A DNA stretch of 64,000 bases from Anaerocolumna sp. AGMB13025 (GCF_029689925.1 NZ_CP121445.1:3146501-3210500); one strand, 5' to 3'. Shown: positions 9,739 through 19,256, counted from the first letter of the stretch. Numbers and translations are program-made. The notes: a model not told the origin generated them from the sequence alone.

Positions 9739-12195
9739 ATGGATGCTGTAAAAACACCGGAAACTGAGGAAAAAGAACCAGAGGAGAAGAAACTTAAAGG
9801 GAATGAGAATTATGAATTTTTTAATGGATTTGGCGGTTTTGTAGAAGAAGGAAGAGAATATGAAATTCTTTTGGAAGGAAACAACAAACCGCCTGCACCC
9901 TGGATTAATGTAATTGCTAATCAGAACTTTGGTTTCTTTGTCTCTGAGTCGGGGGCCGGATTTACCTGGGCAGGTAACAGCAGAGAGAATAAGATTACGC
10001 CCTGGTCCAATGATCCGGTCAGTGATAGAGCTTCGGAAGCTATATATATCAAGGATGAAGTAACAGGGAAGGTAATGACCCCTGCCTCCCTTGGCCGGTC
10101 GGACCGGGGTAAGTATCTGGTAAGGCATGGCTTTGGGTATTCGGTATTTCGCCATGAAGAGGAAAATTTGAAACAGGAACTTACTGTATTTGCGCCTCTT
10201 GAGGAGCCGGTAAAGTTATGGGAGCTTAAACTGACCAACACCTGTGACAGGGACAAGTATCTGACTCTGACCTATTATGTTGAGTGGGTACTTGGTACTG
10301 CAAGGGATCAGACCGGTCCTTATATTGTAACTGGATACAATAATGAACATGAATATTTAAGTGCCTCTAATATCTACAGTTATAATTACCACAAATTCAA
10401 TGCTTTTATCTTCTCCAGTGAGATGATAACCGGATATACCGGGGACAGGCAGGAGTTCTTGGGGGTAAAGGGTTACGTCTTAAAGCCTCAGGGGCTGGAG
10501 AATAAGTTATCCAACAGCACCGGAGCCTGTTATGATGCCTGCGGAACCATACAGGTATCGATAACGGTCAGAGCCGGTGAAACCAAAACGATCATATTTG
10601 GACTGGGTCAGAGTGCAGATTCAAAAGAGATAACCTGCCTAAGGCAGAAATACAAGGATGTGTTAAAGGTTTCGGAAGAACTTGATAAGGTAAAACGTTA
10701 TTGGGATAAGATACTAGGAACCATTAAGGTAAAGACCAGTGACCGGGCTATAGACATCATGGTAAATGGCTGGCTGTTATACCAGACCATTTCCTGCCGG
10801 ATAAACGCAAGAGCTGCCTTTTATCAATGCGGTGGTGCCTATGGTTACAGAGACCAGTTACAAGACACGCTTTCCCTTTTGTACACCAATCCGGAGGCTC
10901 TAAAAAACCAGATTCTGATTGCTTCAAGCAGACAATTTGAAGAAGGTGACGTTCAGCACTGGTGGCATCCGCCTACAGGTATTGGAGTAAGGACAAGAAT
11001 ATCGGATGACCTTCTCTGGCTGCCTTATGCTACGGCGGCCTATATACAGGGTACGGGCGATTACCAGATTTTAAAGGAGAAGGTGGCTTATATCAAGGGA
11101 CCTTTGCTGAATGAAAATCAGCATGACGCCATGTTTACACCGGAACGGTCAGAGCTGACCGGCAGTGTATATGAACATTGTAAGAAAACAATTCTTTACA
11201 CCAGACTAGGAAAACACGGACTTCCCCTTATGGGGGGCGGGGACTGGAACGATGGTATGAGCGAGGTGGGAATAGAAGGAACCGGAGAAAGCGTATGGCT
11301 GGCATGGTTTTTCTATTCCTTAATGGGAGATTTTATACCTCTTTGCTATCATGAAGAGGATACGGAATTTGCCGATGAACTGGTGCAAAAAAGAGAAACT
11401 CTTTTAAATAGTATTGAAGAAAATACCTGGGATGGGGAATGGTATTTAAGAGCTTTTTATGACGATTACACCAAACTAGGTTCCAAGGAAAATGATGAGT
11501 GCAGAATCGATTCCATCAGTCAGTCCTGGAGCGTTATATCAAAAGGTGCTAAAAAAGAAAGAGCCCTTGCGGCAATGCAGTCGGCAAAGCGGTATCTGGT
11601 TAAAGAAGAAGAGGGAATTTCTTTGCTTCTGATGCCGCCCTTTGACCGAACCAATAAAAATCCGGGTTATATTAAGAATTATTACCCCGGTATCAGAGAA
11701 AACGGTGGTCAATATACCCATGCAGCGGTTTGGCTAGCCATAGCCAATACGATGATTGGGGATTATAGTATGGCCCACACGCTTTTTACTATGTTAAATC
11801 CCATTCACATTACCCTGCATAAGAGAAATGCCCTTAAGTATGAAAAGGAACCTTATGTCATGATTGCAGATATCTCCTTAAGCCCTCCCTACACCGGCAG
11901 AGGAGGGTGGAGCTGGTATACAGGCTCAGCAGGATGGATGTATCAGGGTCTGGTGAACTATTTCTTAGGGATTAAAAAGGAAGATGGCTATCTGGTAATA
12001 GACCCTAAAACCCCTGCAAACTTCGGTGATTTTTCCATCTGGTATAAGCATGGGACTGCTGTTTATGAAATTCGGGTTGAAAGCAGAAGTAAAGGTGAAT
12101 TACTTACTGAAAAGGTAATCCTTGATGGTGAAACAGTGGAAGGGAACCGGGTTAAACTTATGGATGACGGGAAAAACCATGTGGTAGTTGTTTAG
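9739..12195 (+). CDS. GH94-family glycoside phosphorylase-like protein (C-terminal part of split cyclic glucan synthase)
   Basis: The protein has 818 residues and no signal peptide. The first 280 or so form the GH94 beta-sandwich domain (FFNGFGGFVEEGREYEI, WINVIANQNFGFF). An (alpha/alpha)6 catalytic barrel follows, with GGGDWNDGM near residue 500; the first Asp of DWND matches the catalytic acid of cellobiose phosphorylase. AGGGAGG precedes ATG 9739, only 23 bases after the upstream gene. Together the two proteins total about 2850 residues, the length of the single-chain cyclic beta-1,2-glucan synthases, where this domain trims linear glucan to set chain length. It could instead act alone as a beta-glucoside phosphorylase; the missing break in operon structure favours the joint role. 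Confidence 0.85.
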   Translation: MDAVKTPETEEKEPEEKKLKGNENYEFFNGFGGFVEEGREYEILLEGNNKPPAPWINVIANQNFGFFVSESGAGFTWAGNSRENKITPWSNDPVSDRASEAIYIKDEVTGKVMTPASLGRSDRGKYLVRHGFGYSVFRHEEENLKQELTVFAPLEEPVKLWELKLTNTCDRDKYLTLTYYVEWVLGTARDQTGPYIVTGYNNEHEYLSASNIYSYNYHKFNAFIFSSEMITGYTGDRQEFLGVKGYVLKPQGLENKLSNSTGACYDACGTIQVSITVRAGETKTIIFGLGQSADSKEITCLRQKYKDVLKVSEELDKVKRYWDKILGTIKVKTSDRAIDIMVNGWLLYQTISCRINARAAFYQCGGAYGYRDQLQDTLSLLYTNPEALKNQILIASSRQFEEGDVQHWWHPPTGIGVRTRISDDLLWLPYATAAYIQGTGDYQILKEKVAYIKGPLLNENQHDAMFTPERSELTGSVYEHCKKTILYTRLGKHGLPLMGGGDWNDGMSEVGIEGTGESVWLAWFFYSLMGDFIPLCYHEEDTEFADELVQKRETLLNSIEENTWDGEWYLRAFYDDYTKLGSKENDECRIDSISQSWSVISKGAKKERALAAMQSAKRYLVKEEEGISLLLMPPFDRTNKNPGYIKNYYPGIRENGGQYTHAAVWLAIANTMIGDYSMAHTLFTMLNPIHITLHKRNALKYEKEPYVMIADISLSPPYTGRGGWSWYTGSAGWMYQGLVNYFLGIKKEDGYLVIDPKTPANFGDFSIWYKHGTAVYEIRVESRSKGELLTEKVILDGETVEGNRVKLMDDGKNHVVVV

Positions 12196-12215
12196 AAGTA
12201 CCAGTTAAAATTTTT

Positions 12216-12252
12216 ACCGCCAATCACCTTGGGTGTTTGGCGGTAGTTTTAT
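12216..12252 (+). terminator. Intrinsic terminator after the glucan synthase pair
   Basis: ACCGCCAATCAC (12216-12227) pairs with GTGTTTGGCGGT (12233-12244) with one mismatch around a 5-base loop, followed by AGTTTTATC. Confidence 0.8.
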
Positions 12253-12308
12253 CTGAAATTTTATATTAAAGAAGTTTACCTTAAAGCGCTGACAATAATA
12301 GAACCGTA

Positions 12309-12337
12309 TTGACATGGTTTAGGGGTTATTGTATAAT
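12309..12337 (+). promoter_or_regulatory. Consensus sigma-A promoter of the cobalt-uptake leader
   Basis: TTGACA (12309-12314) and TATAAT (12332-12337) are both perfect and are separated by the ideal 17 bases. Transcription would start near 12344, about 220 bases before the cobalamin riboswitch begins, leaving a long extra leader. Confidence 0.85.
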
Positions 12338-12343
12338 AAATCC

Positions 12344-12566
12344 AATTGAATAATTAACAGATGCGACGAGAATTGTAGACTAAGACAGTAACTCTTAATA
12401 AAAAGATTGGTATAACTCCAATACGAGTGAAATTGCTGTAATTGCTGATAATATAAGTCAGTGTAAGTCGTATCCCATGATTTCTTTATAGTGCGCGCTC
12501 TGTTAAACTAGAATATAATCGTGCCCACTTTATAAAGAATGGGCATTAGTTATTTAATGAACATAG
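12344..12566 (+). other. Unexplained long leader upstream of the cobalamin riboswitch
   Basis: No gene is visible. The stretch holds nested complementarity: ATTGG with CCAAT around TATAACT inside ACTC...GAGT near 12388-12440, an outer imperfect pairing that starts with GACT and closes with AGTC near 12378-12470, and a hairpin GTGCCCA (12521-12527) with TGGGCAT (12540-12546). It may be a second structured RNA or only spacer. I do not recognise a known riboswitch class in it. Confidence 0.4.
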
Positions 12567-12777
12567 CTTTTTGTGGCCATACTCCGTACAGTGAGTATGG
12601 ATGGACAAGGGAATTGGGTGTGAACCCCAGACGGTACCGCCGCTGTATGCGTGGAGTCCATTCTCGTTGATGAAAATCAGTCATTGGGGAAACCTGAGAA
12701 GGCAGAGGATGGATGCGAAAGTAAAATCAAATACCTGATATTACTTTGTAAACGTGAGTCAGAAGACCTACAAAAAG
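12567..12777 (+). ncRNA. Cobalamin riboswitch
   Basis: The segment holds the expected order of conserved parts: a closing stem CTTTTTGT (12567-12574) with ACAAAAAG (12770-12777), a GGGAA...GGTGTGAACCCC core, ACGGTACCGCCGCTGT in place of the usual CCCGCCACTGT element, a later GAGAAGGCAGAGG, and a B12 box GAGTCAGAAGACCTAC. It lies upstream of cobalt-uptake genes, a usual target. When B12 is plentiful it should favour the terminator just downstream. Confidence 0.9.
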
Positions 12778-12830
12778 AGAAAAGCCGGCTAAAGGTCTGC
12801 CCTTTTGTCGACGATATACACAGAAAATCG

Positions 12831-12867
12831 GCTGTGGCAATTTTTATTGTCACGGCTTTTATTTTTT
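12831..12867 (+). terminator. Terminator controlled by the cobalamin riboswitch
   Basis: GCTGTGGCAAT (12831-12841) pairs with ATTGTCACGGC (12846-12856) using two G-U pairs, then TTTTATTTTTT. It lies about 50 bases after the aptamer and 140 bases before cbiM, as expected for an expression platform. Confidence 0.82.
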
Positions 12868-13007
12868 AAGCTTGTTATAATTGCTGAAATGTCAGTTAAA
12901 TATAACAAGGTAAATAAAAATAACGGCTGTGATAGATTGGGGGGATTTTAAGCAATAAAATCGAAAAGCAGTAATAAATTTGAATAATTACAGGAGGAAA
13001 CAATAGT

Positions 13008-13766
13008 ATGAAAAAATGGACGAAAGCAGAAAAGCGAATATTTGGTAGTTCAGTTTTATTCGCTTTGATTTTTGCTTCTTCTAAGAAAGCTTTTGCAATG
13101 CACATAATGGAAGGATATCTGCCGGTCCTTCATTGCGTTGCCTGGGGTATTATCAGCATACCTTTTTTAACAGCGGGAGTTATCAGCATTCGGCATACGG
13201 TAGAAAAGAGACGCCGTGCTTTAATATTACTTGCAATGTCAGGTGCCTATATATTTGTATTGTCTTCTCTTAAAATTCCGTCAGTGACGGGAAGCTGCAG
13301 CCACATGACCGGTACGGGACTCTCTGCAATCTTATTTGGACCGTTTACGACCAGTGTCCTTGGTATCATAGTATTACTATTTCAGGCAATTTTGTTAGCT
13401 CATGGCGGGCTGACCACATTGGGAGCCAATACCTTTAGTATGGCAATAGCCGGTCCAATTCTTTCTGTGCTTTTATACAAATTGGGCAACAGATTAAAAT
13501 TAAACAAAAAGGCATCCATATTCTTTGCTGCTGCCCTTGGAGATCTATTTACATATTGTGTTACAAGCTTACAGCTGGCAATGGCTTATCCCAGTACAGA
13601 GGGCGGTGTTGGCGCAAGTGTTTTAAAATTTCTTGCCGTATTTGCACCAACGCAGTTACCCCTTGCAATTATTGAAGGAATTTTAACCGTAATTATTATA
13701 ATGGGGCTGGAAAGCTTTGCTGCACCTGAATTGAATGAAGTTGGTTTCCTAAAGGAGGCAAGGTAA
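13008..13766 (+). CDS. cbiM: Cobalt ECF transporter, substrate-capture protein CbiM
   Basis: CbiM is the membrane component that binds Co2+ in the CbiMNQO energy-coupling-factor importer. The 252-residue protein begins with a signal-like segment ending SKKAFA, directly followed by MHIMEGYLP. In this family cleavage exposes that Met-His start, which forms the metal site with later residues such as the His in [10 protein letters not shown]. Several membrane helices follow. AGGAGG lies 9 bases before ATG 13008. It is first in a four-gene set under a cobalamin riboswitch, so cobalt import should rise when B12 is scarce. Confidence 0.93.
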   Translation: MKKWTKAEKRIFGSSVLFALIFASSKKAFAMHIMEGYLPVLHCVAWGIISIPFLTAGVISIRHTVEKRRRALILLAMSGAYIFVLSSLKIPSVTGSCSHMTGTGLSAILFGPFTTSVLGIIVLLFQAILLAHGGLTTLGANTFSMAIAGPILSVLLYKLGNRLKLNKKASIFFAAALGDLFTYCVTSLQLAMAYPSTEGGVGASVLKFLAVFAPTQLPLAIIEGILTVIIIMGLESFAAPELNEVGFLKEAR

Positions 13767-13767
13767 G

Positions 13768-14088
13768 ATGTCTAAAAATAAAAAAACAATAGCCCTGTTA
13801 TTGCTCCTTGTATTGGCACTGGTAATTCTGCCATTGTTTTTATTAAAAGGAGCAGAGTTTAGCGGCAGTGATGACGCTGGAAGCCAGGTTATAGAAGAAA
13901 TAGCCGGTAAGGATTATGAACCCTGGTTTACCCCGGTTCTGGAAAAAGCAATCGGAGGTGAACTTCCGGGAGAAATTGAAAGCCTTATCTTCTGTGTGCA
14001 GACCGGTATTGGTGTCGGGATAATTGCATATGCCTTTGGCTATCTGGTTGCCAGAAAGAAGTATTCGGAAACAACAAATAAAGTATAA
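13768..14088 (+). CDS. cbiN: Cobalt ECF transporter small subunit CbiN
   Basis: CbiN is a short membrane partner of CbiM. This 106-residue protein has the family layout: a helix at about residues 7-27, a short extracellular stretch with the EPWFTPV motif, and a second helix at about 75-95 (GVGIIAYAFGYLV). It starts one base after the cbiM stop, with AAAGGAGG inside the end of cbiM, so the two genes are translationally close. It is needed for metal loading of CbiM in characterised systems. Confidence 0.9.
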   Translation: MSKNKKTIALLLLLVLALVILPLFLLKGAEFSGSDDAGSQVIEEIAGKDYEPWFTPVLEKAIGGELPGEIESLIFCVQTGIGVGIIAYAFGYLVARKKYSETTNKV

Positions 14089-14097
14089 GAGAAAAGA

Positions 14098-14181
14098 GCA
14101 GTTGTAAAATTTAAAATGAGGTAATATAACAATCCCGGCTATAGATATGGGGCTGGGAGGAGGTTTTCATTTTACAACTGC
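14098..14181 (+). repeat. Inverted repeat between cbiN and cbiQ
   Basis: GCAGTTGTAAAAT (14098-14110) is perfectly complementary to ATTTTACAACTGC (14169-14181) across 58 bases. A smaller imperfect stem, CCCGGC with GCTGGG, lies inside. The right arm ends 21 bases before the cbiQ start. It could tune cbiQ expression, or be a small mobile remnant; no target-site duplication is seen. Confidence 0.7.
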
Positions 14182-14202
14182 ACTTAAATTTTGGAGAACG
14201 AT

Positions 14203-15108
14203 ATGATAATAACTGCTTTATTAGCAATGCTTGTAATCTGGTGCCTACTTTATTCAATGGTTCCAACCGTTATTCTGATAGCCTTGTGTGTGGTGCCAGG
14301 AGGTGTTTTAACACTCATGAACCATCATAAACAGGAGGGATTTTTACAGTTTGATGTTATAGCTTTGCACTCACGTCTTAATAAAGTTTCTTCTGAATTA
14401 AAGTTCTGTACGGTACTTATTTTGATGATCTTATGTATTATTTCCCATTCTCCCTTGGTGGGGCTGTTTTTGTCCGGTGTCATGCTGATTATCCTTGTGT
14501 TGGGAGACGGGCTGAATATTCAGGAATACTTTTCAATCCTTTCACTACCGTTATCTTTTCTTTTCATAAGCGGTTTGGCACTCCTTTTTGAATATGGTGT
14601 TCAACCAACAGGTGTTATTAATGTACCGGTGTATCACGGATTTTTCATTGTCAGTACTACCGCACAAGTAAAAGCAGCCCTTGTAATGGCGAAAGCCCTG
14701 GGTGCAATCAGCTGTTTGTATCTGCTTAGTCTTACAACACCCATGTCTGAGATTATTGGTGTGCTAAGACGTTTTAAAACACCGGACATTGTCATCGAAT
14801 TAATGTATTTGATCTACCGGTATATCTTTATTTTACTGGAAATGCACCGTTCTATGAAAAATGCGGCTGCCAGCAGGAATGGGTATATTAACTATTCCAC
14901 CAGCATACATACTACAGGAAAAATCTATTCTAATTTACTAGTCAGAAGTTATTATCAGGCAAATAAAAATTTTGATGCCATGGAAAGCAGATGCTATACA
15001 GGAGAAATCCGGTTTTTAGAAAATAATAAAGTGATTAAGAAAAGTCATGTGATAGCAGCCGCAGGTCTGATTATAGGAACTTTATGTATGACCTTGTTTT
15101 ATAGATAA
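14203..15108 (+). CDS. cbiQ: Cobalt ECF transporter membrane coupling protein CbiQ
   Basis: CbiQ is the T component that links the cobalt-binding proteins to the ATPase. The 301-residue protein has about five to six membrane helices. The family's coupling motifs are present as AAASRNGY near residue 225 and as AMESRCYTG near residue 264; the A-x-x-x-R-G/C signatures contact CbiO. GGAG lies 6 bases before ATG 14203; a TTG four codons upstream lacks a ribosome site. Gene order M-N-Q-O is the standard one. Confidence 0.9.
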   Translation: MIITALLAMLVIWCLLYSMVPTVILIALCVVPGGVLTLMNHHKQEGFLQFDVIALHSRLNKVSSELKFCTVLILMILCIISHSPLVGLFLSGVMLIILVLGDGLNIQEYFSILSLPLSFLFISGLALLFEYGVQPTGVINVPVYHGFFIVSTTAQVKAALVMAKALGAISCLYLLSLTTPMSEIIGVLRRFKTPDIVIELMYLIYRYIFILLEMHRSMKNAAASRNGYINYSTSIHTTGKIYSNLLVRSYYQANKNFDAMESRCYTGEIRFLENNKVIKKSHVIAAAGLIIGTLCMTLFYR

Positions 15109-15148
15109 TCTCAGTTCAAATTACACTGTCTTAAAAACACCCTGTATA

Positions 15149-15208
15149 GATATGAAGTTCACAGCATCTTTAGCCTAGGTGGAAAATTACGACACTGAAC
15201 TTCGTATC
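15149..15208 (+). repeat. Inverted repeat between cbiQ and cbiO
   Basis: GATATGAAGTTCA (15149-15161) pairs with TGAACTTCGTATC (15196-15208) with one G-U pair, around a 34-base loop containing CCTAGG. There is no T run, so it is not an obvious terminator. It lies about 100 bases before cbiO. Confidence 0.65.
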
Positions 15209-15305
15209 AGTAGGTATATGATATGACAGAGTATTGCTGATATATAAAATTTTTTAGAATAAAAATTAAATTTTTTAGATGTTTATTAATATAAGGAGCA
15301 TTTGC

Positions 15306-16127
15306 ATGGAAGAAATACTTCGTTTTGAAAACATAAGCTACCGTTATGATAAAGAGCGGATTGCTTTAAATAATTTATCCGTTACTCTTTATACATCTCA
15401 GAAAGTAGCAGTACTTGGCAATAACGGAGCCGGAAAAAGTACCTTCTTTTTATGCTGCAATGGGATTTTAAAACCTCAAAGCGGTGATGTATACTTTCAC
15501 CGGGATAAGATGCAATGGAATAAGCATAAGAATAATTTATTGCGGCAGGCTGTAGGGCTGGTATTCCAGGACCCGGATAATCAGATAATTGCAGGGACGG
15601 TTGAAGCTGAGGTAAGTTTTGGCCCAATGAATCTTAAATTAGAGGAAGCTGAGGTACGCAAACAGGTGGACGCTGCCATTACGAATATGCAGTTAGAAGA
15701 GCTGCGCTTTCGGGCACCTCATTACTTATCCGGTGGTGAAAAAAAACGGGTCAGTATTGCGGACGTCCTTGCTATGAATCCTCAGCTGCTGTTGTTTGAT
15801 GAACCTGGTGCAAGCTTAGACCCTGCGAATTCCTGTCTTTTGGAAAAAAACCTGGATATGCTTCGTGAAAAAGGGCTTGGTCTGGTAATTGCTACCCATG
15901 ATGTTGATTTTGCCTGGCGGTTTGCTGACCGGGTGCTGGTGTTTCACAAAGGGGAACTTGCTGCCGATGGCACTCCGGAAACGGTATTTGCTGATGAACC
16001 GCTCCTTGCAAAATGCGGATTAGCCCAACCGATTTTATACCAGGTTGGAAAGATATACAATTTTAATCCGCTGCCTCGTGTAATTTCAGATGTCAGAAAG
16101 CTGGCACAAGGAAAGAAGCTGCCATAA
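15306..16127 (+). CDS. cbiO: Cobalt ECF transporter ATP-binding protein CbiO
   Basis: This 273-residue ATPase powers the CbiMNQO importer. It shows Walker A GNNGAGKST near residue 39, a Q-loop (VFQDPDNQI), signature LSGGEKKRV, Walker B LLLFDEP and the switch histidine in ATHDVDF. A C-terminal extension of about 45 residues is typical of ECF ATPases. AAGGAG lies 7 bases before ATG 15306; nine upstream codons in the frame have no ribosome site. It ends the operon and is separated from cbiQ by about 200 bases that hold an inverted repeat. Confidence 0.92.
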   Translation: MEEILRFENISYRYDKERIALNNLSVTLYTSQKVAVLGNNGAGKSTFFLCCNGILKPQSGDVYFHRDKMQWNKHKNNLLRQAVGLVFQDPDNQIIAGTVEAEVSFGPMNLKLEEAEVRKQVDAAITNMQLEELRFRAPHYLSGGEKKRVSIADVLAMNPQLLLFDEPGASLDPANSCLLEKNLDMLREKGLGLVIATHDVDFAWRFADRVLVFHKGELAADGTPETVFADEPLLAKCGLAQPILYQVGKIYNFNPLPRVISDVRKLAQGKKLP

Positions 16128-16144
16128 GAAAGGAACCTGACCGG

Positions 16145-16408
16145 ATGTTAATACCTGATTGTTCCATCTCTGTTTATGGAGGGTATTTTGCTTCAATGGA
16201 ACAACATAAAGGATATGCTCAAGGGGCAATGAAAATGCTGCCTGATTTTGCAAGAGAACACTTTACATTTGTTCAGGAATTGGTATTGATTGTAAATCAT
16301 GCTAATGTACCTGCTCAAAATCTCTATAAGAAAGCAGGATTTTCCGATACCGGAAGGCGGAGAAACGGAAATCATGGGTTACAATATATATACCATTATA
16401 GTTTGTAA
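16145..16408 (+). pseudogene. GNAT acetyltransferase fragment
   Basis: The 87-residue reading frame has only the second half of a GNAT N-acetyltransferase: the acetyl-CoA loop region as KGYAQGAMKML and the motif B segment VNHANVPAQNLYKKAGF. Complete family members have 140-180 residues, so the N-terminal half is missing. It begins 17 bases after cbiO with a modest AAGGA. It may be a decayed gene or, less likely, a short product made with cbiO. Confidence 0.6.
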
Positions 16409-16553
16409 AAACTTAATTTGCATTCTTATCAATCACGAATGAAAGAAACAAATTGAAATATCCTCTTTAAAGCACTATACTTATATCAGAAAAAGAACTG
16501 CGGGAAAGCCATGCCGCAAAGATTGACGTTAGGTTTTAGTAAGGAGGATAAGT

Positions 16554-17597
16554 ATGGAGCTGACGGATTACTGCACGGAGATAACAGAACGAAAAAGTGA
16601 ACTTAAGGAATCTGATGATAATCTTGGGCTTCGGATTATGTGTCCGGAATATTCCGGAGATTATATTGATGTTAAGACCTTTCCCCTGCCTAAAAAGGAA
16701 GGTAGTTTTATATTGTGTTGGAATCTGAAGAAGGAGGGCACTTTATATGCTGCGATAAAACCATATCAGCCGTCTTTTTGCTATCGATGTGAATATGCGC
16801 CTGGAGAAAAGACACAGTATCATACCCATGACTACATTGAACTGGCTTATATTGTAAAGGGTGAATTTAAACAAAGAATCATGGGAAATGACATTCTGTT
16901 CCAGAAAGGGGAGCTTTGCCTCATTGATAAAAACTGTCCCCACCAGGACTTTCTTGGGGGACAGGACAGCATTATTATCTTTCTTGGACTTGCCAATGAA
17001 ATCTTTGATCAGGTCATGGTTGAGAATATCGGAGAAGAGAAACTCCTTGATTTTCTTCGCACCGCTTTGTTAAAGCAAAAGGACATCAGGCAGTTTCTGC
17101 ATTTCAAACCAAAAGATATGGAAGACAACAAGCTGAATGAAATGTTTCTTGCTGTTTTTAAGGAACTGGAACATCACGATGCAGCTACCAAGTATATCTG
17201 CAAGGGTTATATCATAAGAATCCTTCATCATCTCAGTACAAGTTACGAGTTCCGTCTTTCCAATGAACAGCGCAAGAAGATGAACTGGCTGATTTATGAA
17301 GAGATTAAACGCTATATTGAAGAAAACTATGAAAGCATTACGATAAAAGAACTTATCTCCAAATTCCATTACAATGAGGACTATTATAACCGGCTGCTGA
17401 AAGAAAAACTCGGCATGACTTATCTGGAATACGTACAGGAACTTAGGCTTTCCAATGCTCTTAAATTATTAAAATCCACAGATATGACCGTGGAAATGGT
17501 GGCAAATCGTGTAGGCTACCAGAACAAAGGGTATTTCTATAAAATTTTCCTTGATAAATATAATACTACTCCGGCTAAGCTGCGAAAACAGCGATAG
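16554..17597 (+). CDS. AraC-family regulator with cupin domain
   Basis: The protein has 347 residues. A cupin sensing domain lies near residues 75-150 (GEKTQYHTHDYIELAYIVKG) and two AraC helix-turn-helix motifs near residues 250-345 (ITIKELISKFHYNEDYYNRL and MTVEMVANRVGYQNKGYFYK). AAGGAGG lies 7 bases before ATG 16554. It sits 148 bases before araA on the same strand and probably regulates arabinose use, but no operator is defined by sequence alone. Confidence 0.85.
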   Translation: MELTDYCTEITERKSELKESDDNLGLRIMCPEYSGDYIDVKTFPLPKKEGSFILCWNLKKEGTLYAAIKPYQPSFCYRCEYAPGEKTQYHTHDYIELAYIVKGEFKQRIMGNDILFQKGELCLIDKNCPHQDFLGGQDSIIIFLGLANEIFDQVMVENIGEEKLLDFLRTALLKQKDIRQFLHFKPKDMEDNKLNEMFLAVFKELEHHDAATKYICKGYIIRILHHLSTSYEFRLSNEQRKKMNWLIYEEIKRYIEENYESITIKELISKFHYNEDYYNRLLKEKLGMTYLEYVQELRLSNALKLLKSTDMTVEMVANRVGYQNKGYFYKIFLDKYNTTPAKLRKQR

Positions 17598-17745
17598 GGA
17601 TATAAACAGGTAAAAAATCAAAGTAGGAATAGGTAACTTTTTATTGGAAACAGTAGCCAGGCGCAATTGTTTGGAAGCATAAAATTGTATATACTAAAGG
17701 TACAAGTAAAAAGAGCATCATATCAATTTTATGGAGGTATAAAAT

Positions 17746-19242
17746 ATGCTTACTAAGAAAAACTATCAATTCTGGTTTGCTACTGGTTCCCAGTCTTTGT
17801 ACGGTGAGGAATGCTTAGAGGTTGTGGCCGAACATTCAAGAATTATTGTAGAGGGATTAAATAAAAGCGGATTACTGCCTTTTGAGGTAGTATTAAAGCC
17901 CACCCTGATTGACAATATCTCAATCAGAAAATTATTTAATGATGCCAATGCAGAAGAGAACTGTGCCGGTGTCATCACCTGGATGCATACCTTTTCACCA
18001 GCTAAATCCTGGATATTAGGTCTTCAGGAATACCGAAAACCCCTGCTTCATCTTCATACCCAGTTTAACAGAGAAATTCCCTATGATACCATAGATATGG
18101 ATTTTATGAACACCAATCAGTCAGCCCATGGTGACCGGGAATTCGGTCACATTGTGAGCCGTATGGGAATAGAAAGAAAAGTGGTTGTCGGCTTTTGGGA
18201 GGACAAAACAGTTCAGGAACGTATCGCAGGCTGGATGATTACAGCCGTTGGTATAATCGAAAGCAGCCATATCCGTGTGCTTCGTGTTGGTGACAATATG
18301 CGTAATGTTGCAGTTACCGAAGGCGACAAAGTGGAAGCACAGATTAAATTCGGCTGGGAAATAGATGCTTATAATATTACAGATATTGCAGAATATGTAC
18401 AGCAGGTATCGGCAGGAGATATCAATGCCTTAGTTGAAGAATATTATGACAGATATGAAATCCTGACAGAGGGCAGGGATCCAAAGGAATTTAGAGAACA
18501 TGTGGCTGTACAGGCAGGAATCGAGATTGGTTTTGAACGGTTTTTAACAGAGAAGGATTATCATGCTATCGTTACAAATTTTGAAGTTTTATCCGGATTA
18601 AAACAGCTCCCCGGTCTTGCAATCCAGAGATTAATGGAAAAGGGCTATGGCTTTGGCGGGGAAGGTGACTGGAAAACTGCCGCTATGGTACGTCTTATGA
18701 AGTTAATGACCCAGGGAATAAAGGATGCTAAGGGTACCTCATTTATGGAGGACTACACATACCATCTGACTGCCGGTAAAGAAGGTATCTTGCAGGCTCA
18801 TATGCTTGAAGTATGCCCGACTATAGCCGAAGGAAAAATCGGAATAAAGGTAAATCCACTGACAATGGGTAACCGAGAAGACCCGGCACGTCTGGTATTT
18901 ACCTCAAAAGCGGGTAAAGGTGTGGCTGCCTCGATGGTGGATTTGGGTAATCGTTTCCGTCTGATTGTCAATGAAGTAGAATGCCTGCCACAGGAGATAC
19001 CTATGCCAAAGCTTCCGGTAGCAACCGCCTTCTGGCGTCCGGAGCCTAATCTGATAACTGGAGCGGAAGCCTGGATTTTAGCAGGTGGGGCACATCATAC
19101 TGCATTTTCCTATGACTTAAGCGCAGAGCAGTTGTGTGACTGGGCCGCCGCTATGGATATTGAAACCATATTAATTGATAAAGATACCAATATAAGAAAT
19201 CTTAAAAATGAACTCAGATGGAATGCCATTGCGTTCCGTTAA
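17746..19242 (+). CDS. araA: L-arabinose isomerase
   Basis: This enzyme converts L-arabinose to L-ribulose in the cytoplasm (EC 5.3.1.4). The 498-residue length is standard. Metal-binding positions are visible in [31 protein letters not shown] and GGAHHTAFS, matching the two Glu and two His ligands of the E. coli enzyme. ATGGAGG lies 8 bases before ATG 17746. araD follows after 14 bases. The ribulokinase gene araB, normally next to it, is not in this window. Confidence 0.95.
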   Translation: MLTKKNYQFWFATGSQSLYGEECLEVVAEHSRIIVEGLNKSGLLPFEVVLKPTLIDNISIRKLFNDANAEENCAGVITWMHTFSPAKSWILGLQEYRKPLLHLHTQFNREIPYDTIDMDFMNTNQSAHGDREFGHIVSRMGIERKVVVGFWEDKTVQERIAGWMITAVGIIESSHIRVLRVGDNMRNVAVTEGDKVEAQIKFGWEIDAYNITDIAEYVQQVSAGDINALVEEYYDRYEILTEGRDPKEFREHVAVQAGIEIGFERFLTEKDYHAIVTNFEVLSGLKQLPGLAIQRLMEKGYGFGGEGDWKTAAMVRLMKLMTQGIKDAKGTSFMEDYTYHLTAGKEGILQAHMLEVCPTIAEGKIGIKVNPLTMGNREDPARLVFTSKAGKGVAASMVDLGNRFRLIVNEVECLPQEIPMPKLPVATAFWRPEPNLITGAEAWILAGGAHHTAFSYDLSAEQLCDWAAAMDIETILIDKDTNIRNLKNELRWNAIAFR

Positions 19243-19256
19243 AGGAAGGAAAAGAT

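Noticed and set aside
12344..12566. NiCo riboswitch in the cbi leader
   Set aside because: The conserved words of the NiCo consensus, as I know them, are not found.
12651..12869. 72-codon plus-strand frame downstream of the glucan synthase genes
   Set aside because: It lies across the cobalamin aptamer and its terminator and has no ribosome site.
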